Shown here: positions 1 to 7,737 of the stretch, one piece after another
Numbering within the stretch: the stretch's first letter is position 1
How the letters are laid out: every line of letters starts with the position of its first letter
Assembly: GCA_019677205.1 (NCBI GenBank)
Contig: JAAMXY010000586.1
Location: 1-11,937, forward strand
Direction: 5' to 3'
Source of the DNA: Pinguiococcus pyrenoidosus
Taxonomy: Eukaryota > Sar > Pinguiophyceae > Pinguiochrysidales > Pinguiochrysidaceae
DNA length: 11,937 nt
The notes under the pieces: model-generated
The model's database searches: none
Seen by the model: only the letters and a program-made list of their open reading frames with translations
Told to the model about the DNA's origin: nothing
Program-made: the position numbers and the translations under genes

Positions 1-92
1 TCCACGGTGTAGGCCGCTTCCAGCGACGAGTCGCTCTTGAGAAGAAGGGCCGAGGGGGGCCGGGACCCTTTTCCTTCAACGACGCCGTCCAT
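1..92 (-). CDS. Hypothetical protein, 5' end only (runs off left edge)
   Basis: On the minus strand an ATG at 92-90 opens a frame of 30 codons that continues past the edge (begins MDGVVEGKGS, ends at the edge with SLEAAYTV). I do not recognise the protein. The last ~20 codons mostly end in G or C, like the confident genes here, which is the main reason to call it. An in-frame TGA lies at 110-108, so an unspliced message would start at this ATG. Alternatively, minus-strand CCAG ending at 100 followed by G99 fits the AG|G acceptor pattern of the confirmed introns, so this could be an internal exon. The next gene upstream (817-2418) is on the same strand. Confidence 0.3.
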   Translation of the reverse strand, partial: MDGVVEGKGSRPPSALLLKSDSSLEAAYTV

Positions 93-816
93 GCCGTTCC
101 TGGCTGGTCAACTTGGTGCTCCCCTTGCCAAGAGGTCCCGTTGCTTGCCTCACTTGCGCCCTTCGCTTGAAGAGTCGAGCTTCGAGAGCTGCCGAAGCTG
201 AAGAAGAGGAGAAGTATCCTCGTATGTATCCTAGGGGCGTCGTCTTTCTGCCCATCGAACAGCAGTCTTGGAGGAGGAGCAGCTTCAGCTGCTGGCTCGG
301 TTCTTTCCTTCCAGCCCGAACCCACAACTCGGCGAGGTCGCACATTTGGCCCGTGAGAAGAGCCGACGTCATACCCTTGCGTATCACAGGAAAATAGCGG
401 AGAGACTTGAGAGGACGAAGACGCTTGGACTGGTATTTGGACCAATCCATGCGCCTTACCTAGACGTCAATGGTGCTATAATACCGGCGTCGGAACCTTT
501 CGAACCCCAAAACACCAAACCATGAAACCGGTGACCGATGTCGAATCCTGAATCCGCCGTTCTTTGGCATTTCCGGACGGTTCGATGGGTTCGACTTTCG
601 ACTCCTTGCAAGCGCGATCGATATGTAACTCGACGGAATTTCGTTCCTGACATGCAGAGGAGCCCGGCGCCCCGCACGGACCAGCAGCAGCCCGCCGTCA
701 AGCATGGATTGAGTCGAAGGGGGGGCTCGGAAAAGGGCTGGCAGAGAGAATGACGACATCAAATTCTACGCCCCAAGGAGTCTGAAGTCAACCAAAGCCG
801 TTCGGGAAAGGCTAAG
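93..816. other. Intergenic region, possible leader/promoter of the left-edge gene
   Basis: No gene is supported here. Open frames on both strands (for example minus 450-76 and 762-460) are rich in Ser/Arg/Pro, have mixed third-position bases and resemble no family I know. On the minus strand a TATTATA-like element sits near 482-476, and AG|GTAAGG at 461-454 is a good 5' splice-site match. A pyrimidine-rich CTCCTCTTCTTCAG near 207 is a possible acceptor. Together these would allow a 5'-UTR intron for the left-edge gene, but this is conjecture. GAATCCTGAATCC at 543-555 is inverted relative to a copy at 2642-2654. Confidence 0.3.
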
Positions 817-2418
817 CTACTCCACTTGCGTTGGCACGCCATCACGCCATCCAACCCAATCGTCTGCGTCCCGGTCGTAGAAGCGCACCTCCTCGTGAAC
901 GCACACGACCCCATCGGTCTCGAAGGTGCTCTCCTCATCTTCGCTCACGAAGCAGCGCGTCGCGGATGTGCCACACTCCACAAGCAGCAGCCCCAGAGTC
1001 TTGCACGTCACGGACTGGGGCCATACGAATTGCCTGATCTGGCTGCGGATGTCTTCGTACTCCGGGCCTGTCCAAAATGGCACCCAGTGCAACCTGCGGT
1101 CCGTTCCCTGCGGGTGGTTGTCGGCGCCGGAGGCGTCGGCTGTGACAACCAGGCCTCTCCCCATTCTTTCCTCGACGTCAAGGACGCGGGGTCCCCGTCG
1201 CATCTTCTCGATCTGCATCTCGAACGAGGTGAGCCCCGAGGTCATTCCCGCGGCGGCGGCATTGGTGGTCGCGGAAGCGCCAGCGCCGGCTGCCACCATG
1301 ATTGGCAGCAGCGCCGGAGCCAGGGCGCCGAAGGACGCGGTGGCTCCAGCGCCGATGCCCGCCACGAAGATGGCGGCCGAGAGGTAGGGATGATTGCGGA
1401 CGAAGGTCTCAAGCGTGTTGGCTTCGCAGATCCGAAACCAGACGGGGAAGCCCCGCCCGTTGTTGCTCGGCACCGGCCTCATGCTGATGGGGCACACGGC
1501 AAACGCTCGGTACTTTCGCTGCCGCATCACAAGGCTGATTCCGAGGCGCTTCAGCTTGCGAACCAGGTCGCCGAAGCTCCGGGCCGCGGGATAGTGCGCA
1601 AGGCCTTCCGGCAAGTGATGCGCACACCATTCGTGCAGCATGTCTCGAGGCACGAGGATCATGGTGTGCGGCACTTTCAAGCCGTCAACGTCTTGCCGCG
1701 CTAGGCGGCGAAGATACTCCTCAAAGCGGCCTCGGACGTCGTCGTTGTTGGCTTGCGGATCCATCTCGCCTGCCTTGGCTTCCTCTGCATGACCATGGTT
1801 ACTCGGAGTATCAGGCTCGTCTTCATTATTTGCACCAGCCGCAGCGTCGCCTTCAGCATCGCCTTCAGCTTCGCCTTCAGCGTCACCTTCAGCTTCGTCG
1901 TCTTCATCGTCGTCGTCTTCAGCGTCGTCGTCGTCTTCATCCTCGTCGTCTTCATCCTCGTCGCCTTCAGCGTCGACGACCTCGAAAATTCCGTGGCGGC
2001 CGGCAGGTTTGCCTTCGCCTTTCATGGACATTGTGTAGCCGTTCTCTCGGCGGTCGGCTTCGCGAGCTTCCTTCACTTCATCACAGCGGCTAAGCGCCAT
2101 GGTCGCGGCGTCCTCCGCATCCTCCTCGACCACTGACCAGAGCATGTCGATCTCCTCCTCCGTCAGTTGGTCCCCAGCGGCCTCGATAGCTGCCGTGAGG
2201 CTGTAGAGGTCCTCCACCAAGGCGATCTGCGTGTTGTCCGTGTACTGATCCAGCATCTCCTTGGGAGTCCCGTGGGTCTTCAGAGCCTTGCGGCCACCGT
2301 AGCCCTCCTGGTCCAGGCGGAAACTCAGCCTTATCGCCCGACGGGCCAGATCCGGCTTCCGTCTGCGGAGCCCCTGCTCCAAATCGGCCCACACGCCGCT
2401 GTAGCTTCCCTCCATCAT
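817..2418 (-). CDS. Orphan acidic protein with a Gly/Ala-rich hydrophobic segment
   Basis: I do not recognise this 533-residue protein. The first ATG in the frame is at 2418 (start MMEGSYSGVW). The frame stays open to a TAG near 2638 but has no earlier ATG, so an extension would need an upstream exon or a non-ATG start; TTTGCCAG just before the ATG pair could be an acceptor. Visible parts: a charged, probably helical N-terminal region (1-125); an Asp/Glu tract at about 146-205 whose end is built from short GDAEGEAEG-type units; an Arg/Lys-rich stretch with HTMILVPRDM and FGDLVRKLKR (about 230-310); a hydrophobic Gly/Ala segment at about 345-391, long enough to cross a membrane once or twice; and a Trp-containing C-terminus (FWTGPEYEDI to DDWVGWRDG). 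Third positions are GC-rich throughout, which supports a real gene. No cofactor or catalytic motif is visible. Location and role are unknown. Confidence 0.7.
   Translation of the reverse strand: MMEGSYSGVWADLEQGLRRRKPDLARRAIRLSFRLDQEGYGGRKALKTHGTPKEMLDQYTDNTQIALVEDLYSLTAAIEAAGDQLTEEEIDMLWSVVEEDAEDAATMALSRCDEVKEAREADRRENGYTMSMKGEGKPAGRHGIFEVVDAEGDEDEDDEDEDDDDAEDDDDEDDEAEGDAEGEAEGDAEGDAAAGANNEDEPDTPSNHGHAEEAKAGEMDPQANNDDVRGRFEEYLRRLARQDVDGLKVPHTMILVPRDMLHEWCAHHLPEGLAHYPAARSFGDLVRKLKRLGISLVMRQRKYRAFAVCPISMRPVPSNNGRGFPVWFRICEANTLETFVRNHPYLSAAIFVAGIGAGATASFGALAPALLPIMVAAGAGASATTNAAAAGMTSGLTSFEMQIEKMRRGPRVLDVEERMGRGLVVTADASGADNHPQGTDRRLHWVPFWTGPEYEDIRSQIRQFVWPQSVTCKTLGLLLVECGTSATRCFVSEDEESTFETDGVVCVHEEVRFYDRDADDWVGWRDGVPTQVE
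1804..1983 (-). repeat. Low-complexity acidic tract inside the orphan gene
   Basis: About 60 codons are almost entirely Asp, Glu, Ala and Gly. On the plus strand this reads as iterated CCTTCAGC, CTTCATC and GTCGTC units, strongest at about 1845-1975. It is in frame and unbroken, and looks like slippage-driven expansion within coding sequence. Poly-acidic tracts are common in nuclear, chaperone-like or Ca2+-binding proteins, but on its own this one points to no function. Confidence 0.7.
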
Positions 2419-2844
2419 CAACTGGCAAAGCGCGTCTCCCGAGACACCCAATGGAAACGCCACGGGAGCCCTGGGACTCCACGAGAACTCCAACCCAGAG
2501 AGCGGCCTTGTCGCAGCGGACTGGTGCGGGCCGGCGCGAGAGAGGGAGCGGAATGAAGAGCGAAGCGCGAAGAGCGAAGTGGACCTCTTTACGCCTGTGG
2601 AGGCGCTTCCGAAGATGCGATTGGGCGGAGTCGGCTATTCAGGATTCAGGATTCAGCAGCAGTCCTCAAACGGATACGAGTATGAATACCGACGTTCGTT
2701 GTGGACTTCGAGGATCAAAACTCGCCTACGGAGTGGTCTTCGTTGTGAAGAGGTACAGTAGGAGCGGAGCGAATTACTGTTGTATCTGTACTACTATTTC
2801 CACAGTACGACATCTTTAGGTGGAGCAAACAGCAAACAGCAAGG

Positions 2845-2860
2845 ACTGGATCGATCCAGT
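2845..2860. repeat. Perfect 16-bp palindrome
   Basis: ACTGGATCGATCCAGT is its own reverse complement. It sits 285 nt upstream of the LHC ATG, just after a short AGCAAAC repeat (about 2824-2841). It could be a dimeric transcription-factor site or could be chance. Confidence 0.6.
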
Positions 2861-2953
2861 TCCCCACATCGGATGCGCCGTTATCATAAAAATTAAAACT
2901 TCAGTCAAAACTCATAATACAATGATAAAATAAATGTTCAAAAGTTCAAGATT

Positions 2954-2969
2954 CTGTTTTTCAAAACAG
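2954..2969. repeat. Short inverted repeat upstream of LHC
   Basis: CTGTTTT and AAAACAG form a perfect 7-bp inverted repeat with a 2-nt centre, at the edge of the AT-rich block and immediately before the TGACGTGG element. It may be part of a compact LHC promoter. No function is shown. Confidence 0.45.
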
Positions 2970-3129
2970 TGACGTGGTGTTGTTCTTGATGCCAGCAGAG
3001 CTTTGCCAGCCGCATCTGCTGTTCTTCGCACGTTCAGAACATCGCTGCAAACGTACCCCTGCACGCTTTGCATCCGAGAGCTTCCTCGCAGCTTGCAGCG
3101 CAACACCGCTCATTCCCGTACTTGGCAAA

Positions 3130-4258
3130 ATGTTCCGCTTCATCGCCCTCGCCGCCCTCGCGGCCCCGGCCCTGGCTTTCAAGGTGAGCGATTCGCCGCG
3201 CGGCTGCGGCGGTGGCTACGGCTGCGGCTGCGGCTGCTGCTGCAGCTCAGCAGAAGGTTCGTCTCACGATTTTTTTTGCGCTGGCAGGGCGTGTCTCCGC
3301 TCCGCGCACGCAGCTCTGCGCTCTTCGCCACCGAGGAGAACCCGCTGCCGGAGACGACGCCGGCCGCGGTGGTGCCGGAGGAGGTGAAGGAGGTCGTGGG
3401 CGAGGTGAAGGAGGCCGTGGAGGCCGTGGCGGAGAAGGTGCCCTTGCCCGAGCCGGAGGCTCCGAAGGGCCCTCGCAAGGCGCAGTGGCTGCCCTTCGGC
3501 CTCGTGGACGCCCCGGAGATGCTCGACGGCACCCTGGCCGGCGACGTGGGCTTCGACCCGCTGGGCTTTGCGGACTCGGAGGCGCAGCTCATCTGGATGC
3601 GCGAGGCAGAGGTGAAGCACTGCCGCCTGGCGATGCTCGCGGCCATCGGCTGGCCCATGGCTGAGAAGGTCCACGGCGGCTTGGCGACCACCTTCGGACT
3701 GGACTACCTCTTGAGCGACGGCGGCAAGGCGCCCTCCGTCCTCAACGGCGGCCTCGGCAACCTCATCATCGCGGTTGGCCTGGGCTTCGCCGCGGTCCTC
3801 GCCAGCGCCATCGAGGTGAACTCGCTGAGCAACGGCACGCAGAAGCGGTGGGAGGAAGAGAAGGCGGACAACTACAACACCGGCGAGCTCGGATTCGATC
3901 CGCTTGGTGAGCTTTCGCGTTTTCCTCTTCTTTGGGCTCGTGCGATGCCTCTCTCAGCGGAAGACAGAACAAGAGAAAGAAGATTCTGAAAGGACGAGCC
4001 GCTGATCAATCGACTGACCAATCGACTGACCAACCTCTTCTTCCACTCGCGACAGGCCTGTACACGTTCTGGGGAGAGACGGAGGGCGCCAAGTTCGCCA
4101 TGCGCACGGCGGAGCTCAAGAATGGCCGCACCGCGATGTTGGGAATCACCATCTTCGCCATCCAGGAGAAGCTGAGCGGCGTGCCGGTGGTAGAATCCAG
4201 CGCGTGGGCCTTCCGCCCGTTCTGGGAGAATGTGTTCAACACCATGCAAACCATCTAA
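3130..4258 (+). CDS. Light-harvesting chlorophyll-binding protein, plastid-targeted (RedCAP-like?)
   Basis: Three exons (3130-3183, 3288-3906, 4056-4258) join in frame to 291 residues; introns are GTGAGC...GGCAG (104 nt, phase 0) and GTGAGC...GACAG (149 nt, phase 1). The start has A at -3. Residues 1-17 are a signal peptide ending ALAF, followed by an Arg/Ser-rich transit-like stretch and an acidic linker (about 34-80). The mature antenna domain begins near WLPFG (85). FDPLGF at 107-112 is followed by helix 1 with the chlorophyll motif E126-VKH-C-R131. Helix 2 is about 170-195. A second FDPL (221) precedes helix 3 with E244-LKN-G-R249. The paired E-x2-H/N-x-R motifs are diagnostic of the LHC superfamily: a thylakoid protein binding chlorophyll and carotenoid. 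The AAIGWPMAE stretch after helix 1 recalls the RedCAP subgroup, but that placement is tentative. The usual HGR reads HCR here. Confidence 0.93.
4007..4033 (+). repeat. Tandem 12-mer inside LHC intron 2
   Basis: CAATCGACTGAC occurs twice back to back (4007-4018, 4019-4030), followed by CAA as the start of a third unit. It ends about 22 nt before the 3' splice site. It is probably slippage within the intron; a branch-point role for one CTGAC is possible. Confidence 0.6.
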
Positions 4259-4805
4259 GACGTGGTGAAGGTTGTGTGCGGTTGTGAGGTTGTGAGGTTG
4301 TGAAAGCTGTGAAGCTCCCTTCCTGCGCTGCGCGTCACAACCAAAAGGAGCATCGGGCACAGACGCTCGCTACGTCAAAATGATATACTTTCTCCTTCAT
4401 TCGCCATCGGCGCGGCCATGGATCAGAGGCCCGTCTCCTGGCTTCTGGCTTGCTGGCCAAAGGTTCCTAGGTGCATTTAGGTACTTCGGTTCTGCCCCCC
4501 TTGCCACCCCTTCCCCCACAAAAAAAGACAAAAAACCCCACCCTTCTTCTCCACACGAACAAGGGCGGGAAGGACGAACATGCATCGGGCGCGGAGAAGC
4601 CAGGTCCCTTTCTCCGCCATACCCATCAACAACGACCACGGATATCTCATCATGTCATTCGACGAAGCCAGCGAAGAGCTCCTACTGCCCGATCATTGAT
4701 GGAGCTTGGCGAAGAAAGCTCCTCTCTTGGCTTCTTTTTCATCTTCTGTGTCTTCCTCGGCTCCTTCTCCTTCTTCTCTCTCTATAGAAATTGATCGACG
4801 TCATC
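4259..4805. other. Convergent 3'-3' intergenic region, no gene seen
   Basis: This lies between the stop of the LHC gene and the stop of the LRR gene, so it should hold both 3' UTRs. It contains the GGTTGTGA array, an A-rich patch near 4519-4538, and a long pyrimidine run (about 4728-4785, CTCCTTCTCCTTCTTC type) ending CTATAG, which resembles a splice acceptor but leads into no plausible plus-strand exon. The open frame at 4380-4787 is Ser/Pro/Leu-rich filler with no family resemblance. Confidence 0.5.
4280..4303 (+). repeat. GGTTGTGA x3 in the LHC 3' flank
   Basis: There are three exact tandem copies of GGTTGTGA, preceded by a degenerate copy (GTTGTGTGC), starting 22 nt after the LHC stop. 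It is likely in the 3' UTR. GU-rich 3' elements can serve cleavage and polyadenylation, and no AATAAA is seen downstream, so a processing role is possible but unproven. Confidence 0.55.
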
Positions 4806-6779
4806 CTAGATGCGCAGACTCTGCAGTCTCGGCAGGTGCAGCTGCAGCTGCAGGGCATCGTCCTCCGGGATGCTGGTGCCTGTGAGGGAAAGGTGCTCCA
4901 GATTCACCAGCTTGGCGATGTACGGGATCGAGGCGGAGGTCACCCGAAAGGCGTGGGCGAGCCGGAGGGATCTTAGCTTTGTCAAGTTCGAGAGCGCCAT
5001 CATTCCAGAGGTCGAGATGGAGAAGTTGTTGTTCAAGTTCAGGTTCGTCAGGTTGGTCAAATTGCTCGCGATGAGGCCGCAGCCGCGGTTGGCGACGCGG
5101 CCGCCGCAGACCTCGAGGTCTTCCAGCGTCGTGATCTGCACGATGGACGCGATGCCGTCATCGGTCACGCTGGCGCTGTACACGTCCAGCTTTCTAAGGT
5201 TCGGCAGGTTCACCAGGTGCCTCAGGGCGGAGTCGCCCACCTCTCTGTTGTCCAGGTTCACGGCCGTGATGCTCTTGACCTGCGACAGCAGGCGGACGGC
5301 CTCGGCGTTCACGTTGCAGTAGAACAGGTTCACGGACCTGAGCTGCCGGAGATTCGCGAGCCCGACGATGCCCTCGTGGCTGATGCCGAGGTCCGCCAGG
5401 TCCACGTGCTCGACGCTCCGCATGTGCTGAAACAGCAGCTTGACACCGCGATCGCCGATGCGGCAGCTGTCCATCGACAGGCTCCGTAGACTTGAGAAGC
5501 CCTCGCCGGATTTGTCGACAATGTTGCGATCGCAGATGCCGGTGTGGTTGATGTTGAGCTCCTTGAGCGACGCGATGGGCGGCGGGAAGGTCGTCACCAA
5601 GCCGCAGCTGGAGATGTCCAGGCTCTCCAGGCTCTCCAGGCGCCGCACGGACATCATGCCAAGGTCGGTCAGTCGCGAGAGGCCAGAGAGCCGCAGGTGC
5701 CGCAGCGACTTGATCGACGCGATGCGGCGCACGCCAATGTTCCCAATCTTCGTGCGCGACACGCACAGGCTCTCGAGCTTGGGGAAGTTGCCGAGGTGGA
5801 TGCAGGCGTCGTCGGTGACGTTGCAGCACCAGCCGAGGTCCAGCTCGCTGAGGTACGGCAAGGCCGGGCGGATCGCAGCATCTACCACCGCCTGCCTCAC
5901 CGCCTTCTGGCCGTCCTTGGCCTCGGCGCCGCCCGTCACGCGCTCCCACCCGGCCTTGGTTTCCTCAAGCACCATGTGGTTGCCAACTTCAATCATGCCG
6001 GCGAGGTACGCAACGCCTTTGTCCGTGACGTCCGAGCACTGGCTGAGCACCAGACGCCGCAGCCGCTCCAGCTCCGCCGCCCGGCGGAGCACCTCGTCGG
6101 AGACGCTGCCGCAGGACGTGAGGTCCAAGTCCTCCAGCAGCAGGAGGCTCATCACCGCGTGCAGGCCATCTTCCGTCATGGCGCGGCAGTCCTTGAGACT
6201 GAGCCTGCGCAGCTGCGCGCTCACGCTGAGGGGCGCCAGAGACGCGCCCGTCAGCGCGTCGCAGCCGGACAAGTTGAGGGCCTCCAGACTCGGCAGACAG
6301 CCCAGCGTGCGTAGCCCCAGGTCGGACACCTCTCGGCACTGGCTCAGGTCCAGCACGCGCAGGTTCCTGGGGATCTCCGAGCTGGCCAGCGGCACGAACC
6401 ACATGTCACTGACTCCTCTGCAGCGGTCCAGGCGCAACTGGTGCACTTCGCAGTCGCGCAAGGCGGCCAGGGCGCCGAGGCCCAATGCGGCGTGCTCCGT
6501 CAGTAGGTCCACGATGCGCTGTGTGAGGTCAAAGGGCAGCCATGCGGGCAACGCGCCGGCCTGAGCGCCGCCCTGTACCAGAAGCTGACAGAGCTTGCGC
6601 ACGCACAGCTCTTGTAAGCTCAAGGGAGAGCCGTCGGCGTGCACGAGAGTCTCCTTTGCGGCAAACAAGCCCAACACCGCCTCCGCTTTGGTCTCTCGGA
6701 GCGCCGCTCGCGACGACGACGCCCGTCTGCGCCCGCCTGCGTGAGCTCTGTGCTCCTCTGCGGAGCACACGCCGCCCAT
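4806..6779 (-). CDS. Intronless Cys-containing LRR protein with N-terminal lipidation motif
   Basis: A 657-residue protein starting at an ATG (6779) and ending TAG (4808-4806), unspliced. The N-terminus MGGVCS has Gly2, Cys5 and Ser6, matching the MGxxxS N-myristoylation consensus with a nearby palmitoylatable Cys, so attachment to membranes is predicted. Residues about 50-110 (SLQELCVRKLCQLL to LPFDLTQRIVDLL) form a helical cap resembling the N-terminal region of a plant LRR family I associate with Arabidopsis AT1G15740, and possibly a degenerate F-box. From about 138 to the end there are about 20 repeats of 24-26 residues of the LxxLxLxxCxxVTDxGL type, as in FBXL proteins. A 45-residue insertion (about 262-309) interrupts the array after repeat 5. 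Such proteins act as binding scaffolds, often in ubiquitin ligases; the partner is unknown. The C-terminus ends on a partial repeat (LQSLRI) with no capping domain. Confidence 0.88.
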   Translation of the reverse strand: MGGVCSAEEHRAHAGGRRRASSSRAALRETKAEAVLGLFAAKETLVHADGSPLSLQELCVRKLCQLLVQGGAQAGALPAWLPFDLTQRIVDLLTEHAALGLGALAALRDCEVHQLRLDRCRGVSDMWFVPLASSEIPRNLRVLDLSQCREVSDLGLRTLGCLPSLEALNLSGCDALTGASLAPLSVSAQLRRLSLKDCRAMTEDGLHAVMSLLLLEDLDLTSCGSVSDEVLRRAAELERLRRLVLSQCSDVTDKGVAYLAGMIEVGNHMVLEETKAGWERVTGGAEAKDGQKAVRQAVVDAAIRPALPYLSELDLGWCCNVTDDACIHLGNFPKLESLCVSRTKIGNIGVRRIASIKSLRHLRLSGLSRLTDLGMMSVRRLESLESLDISSCGLVTTFPPPIASLKELNINHTGICDRNIVDKSGEGFSSLRSLSMDSCRIGDRGVKLLFQHMRSVEHVDLADLGISHEGIVGLANLRQLRSVNLFYCNVNAEAVRLLSQVKSITAVNLDNREVGDSALRHLVNLPNLRKLDVYSASVTDDGIASIVQITTLEDLEVCGGRVANRGCGLIASNLTNLTNLNLNNNFSISTSGMMALSNLTKLRSLRLAHAFRVTSASIPYIAKLVNLEHLSLTGTSIPEDDALQLQLHLPRLQSLRI

Positions 6780-6834
6780 CTGCTGGCCAGATCACGCACA
6801 CGCGCGCGAATTCGGAAGTGCCAACCCGCGGACT

Positions 6835-6844
6835 GGCGGGAAAA
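6835..6844 (-). promoter_or_regulatory. E2F-like site upstream of the LRR gene
   Basis: On the minus strand this reads TTTTCCCGCC, matching the E2F/DP consensus TTTSSCGC, 56-65 nt before the LRR ATG. The same 10-mer occurs at 8612-8621 and 11763-11772, in two other gene-upstream regions. Binding is inferred from the consensus only. Confidence 0.35.
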
Positions 6845-7071
6845 CCTCCCATTTGCTCGTTCCACGGCTTGTGCTACCGCTGTATGGGGCGAGGAAAGCG
6901 GCAGCATCAAGTGGGCCAATGGACATTGCGGAACGCCCCAGGGCTTCAAGTCGAATGGCAGATCGAGAATGGATCTTCCAGATGAAGCCATACCACGTCG
7001 TTCATTGGAGGTTTTCTAATTTCCTTTTTTATCTGGCTATTTTTTGTGTAGATTTAGTTTTAGTTTTTTTC

Positions 7072-7094
7072 ACAGAAATCGAAGCGATTTCTGT
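7072..7094. repeat. Perfect 10-bp inverted repeat with 3-nt loop
   Basis: ACAGAAATCG and CGATTTCTGT pair perfectly around AAG. A second inverted repeat, TATCGAT (7094-7100) with ATCGATA (7114-7120), follows immediately. Both lie in the AT-rich block about 300 nt upstream of the LRR ATG. They could be a protein-binding palindrome, a hairpin in a 5' leader, or the footprint of a decayed small transposon; no flanking target duplication is obvious. Confidence 0.6.
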
Positions 7095-7737
7095 ATCGAT
7101 AAAATTGATTCAGATCGATACCGTATAGTGATCTAATGTGGAGTGTTAAGTGTGTCGGTGTGTAGTGTGCAGGTGTCTGTAGGAGGAAGGATCCCGAGCG
7201 TGGGGCTCTTCGGATGAGTACTTCGCGCAGGACCAGCTCTCAATGACGCGATGTACGAGGAAGAACAGTCCTCGAGCGGTGCTGATGACGGCAGTGCGTG
7301 TTCCGTGTGGAATCTGCGCGTGGCATTAGATATTCCTGCAGGTTTCAACTTTGGGGTTCCTTGCTTTCCGATGGGTTGTAGGCTTCTGGGGAAGGTTTAG
7401 TCTCAAAGGACCTTCTTCCTCCCAGACGGCACATCTCTGCATGCGAAGCCGCCCTCCAGGAGCAGACCTGACCCGAGAGATTGGAAAGAGATGGTGGCAA
7501 GACAAGCTCGGACGAAGTCGAGCGTCAAGGTCGCGGAGCCGGCAGGATCCTTCGGCGCAGACAACCTTGCTTCGCTCCCTGCTTTCGCTGCGCGACCACC
7601 GTGGCCCTTCTTGGGTGGGTGGCGAAGAAAGTTGTCTCATGGAAGGAGCCTTCTGCCCATTCTTCAGAAAGGTCCGCTGCCAAGGCATCGCGTCGTCGTC
7701 CACGGAGCAGCAGCTGGGACCTACACCTCCAGTCCCC

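Larger units (their letters stand above)
2419..3129. promoter_or_regulatory. Divergent upstream region between the orphan gene and the LHC gene
   Basis: This 711-bp gap separates two divergent starts and has no supported gene. The half nearest the orphan gene is GC-rich with GAGCGAAG-type repeats (about 2555-2580) and an ATTCAGG heptamer repeat (2637-2657). A strikingly AT-rich block follows at about 2880-2960, including GATAAAATAAAT at 2924-2935. A TGACGTGG (ACGT-core, G-box-like) lies at 2970-2977, about 155 nt before the LHC ATG. ACGT-core elements serve light-regulated genes in plants; a role here is inferred only. The transcription start cannot be placed. Confidence 0.4.
6780..7737. other. 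Intergenic region: LRR 5' flank and YchJ-like 3' flank
   Basis: No gene is supported in these 958 bp, which lie between the LRR start and the YchJ-like stop (both minus strand). An E2F-like site lies at 6835-6844. An AT-rich block at about 7015-7130 has T-runs and two inverted repeats and is the likeliest LRR promoter core or upstream element. A GT-rich stretch (about 7137-7185, GTGTG-type) follows. The GC-rich rest (about 7190-7737) has only Arg/Ser-rich open frames without family resemblance, consistent with the 3' UTR of the YchJ-like gene plus spacer. Confidence 0.45.

Noticed and set aside
76-450. 124-codon minus-strand open frame
   Set aside because: Third positions are not GC-biased like the real genes and the product is unrecognisable. 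More likely the leader or an intron of the left-edge gene.
826-1704. 292-codon plus-strand open frame
   Set aside because: Antisense shadow of the orphan gene, with biased composition and no recognisable domain.
1804-1983. CRISPR-like or minisatellite array
   Set aside because: Units are irregular, in frame and encode a continuous acidic tract; there are no repeat-spacer units.
2419-2493. 25-residue N-terminal extension of the orphan protein
   Set aside because: Its first codon is TTG and no in-frame ATG precedes the MM pair at 2418. Kept only as a possible spliced extension.
4380-4787. 135-codon plus-strand open frame between LHC and LRR
   Set aside because: Low-complexity Ser/Pro/Leu product in a 3'-3' gap, with no GC3 signal and no family resemblance.
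5440-6564. 374-codon plus-strand open frame and its 5544-6314 neighbour
   Set aside because: Antisense shadows of the LRR repeats; periodic Ser/Arg composition mirrors the LRR codons.
7326-7703. Minus-strand open frame just downstream of the YchJ-like gene
   Set aside because: Arg/Ser/Pro-rich with no domain and no usable start context; consistent with 3' UTR and spacer.
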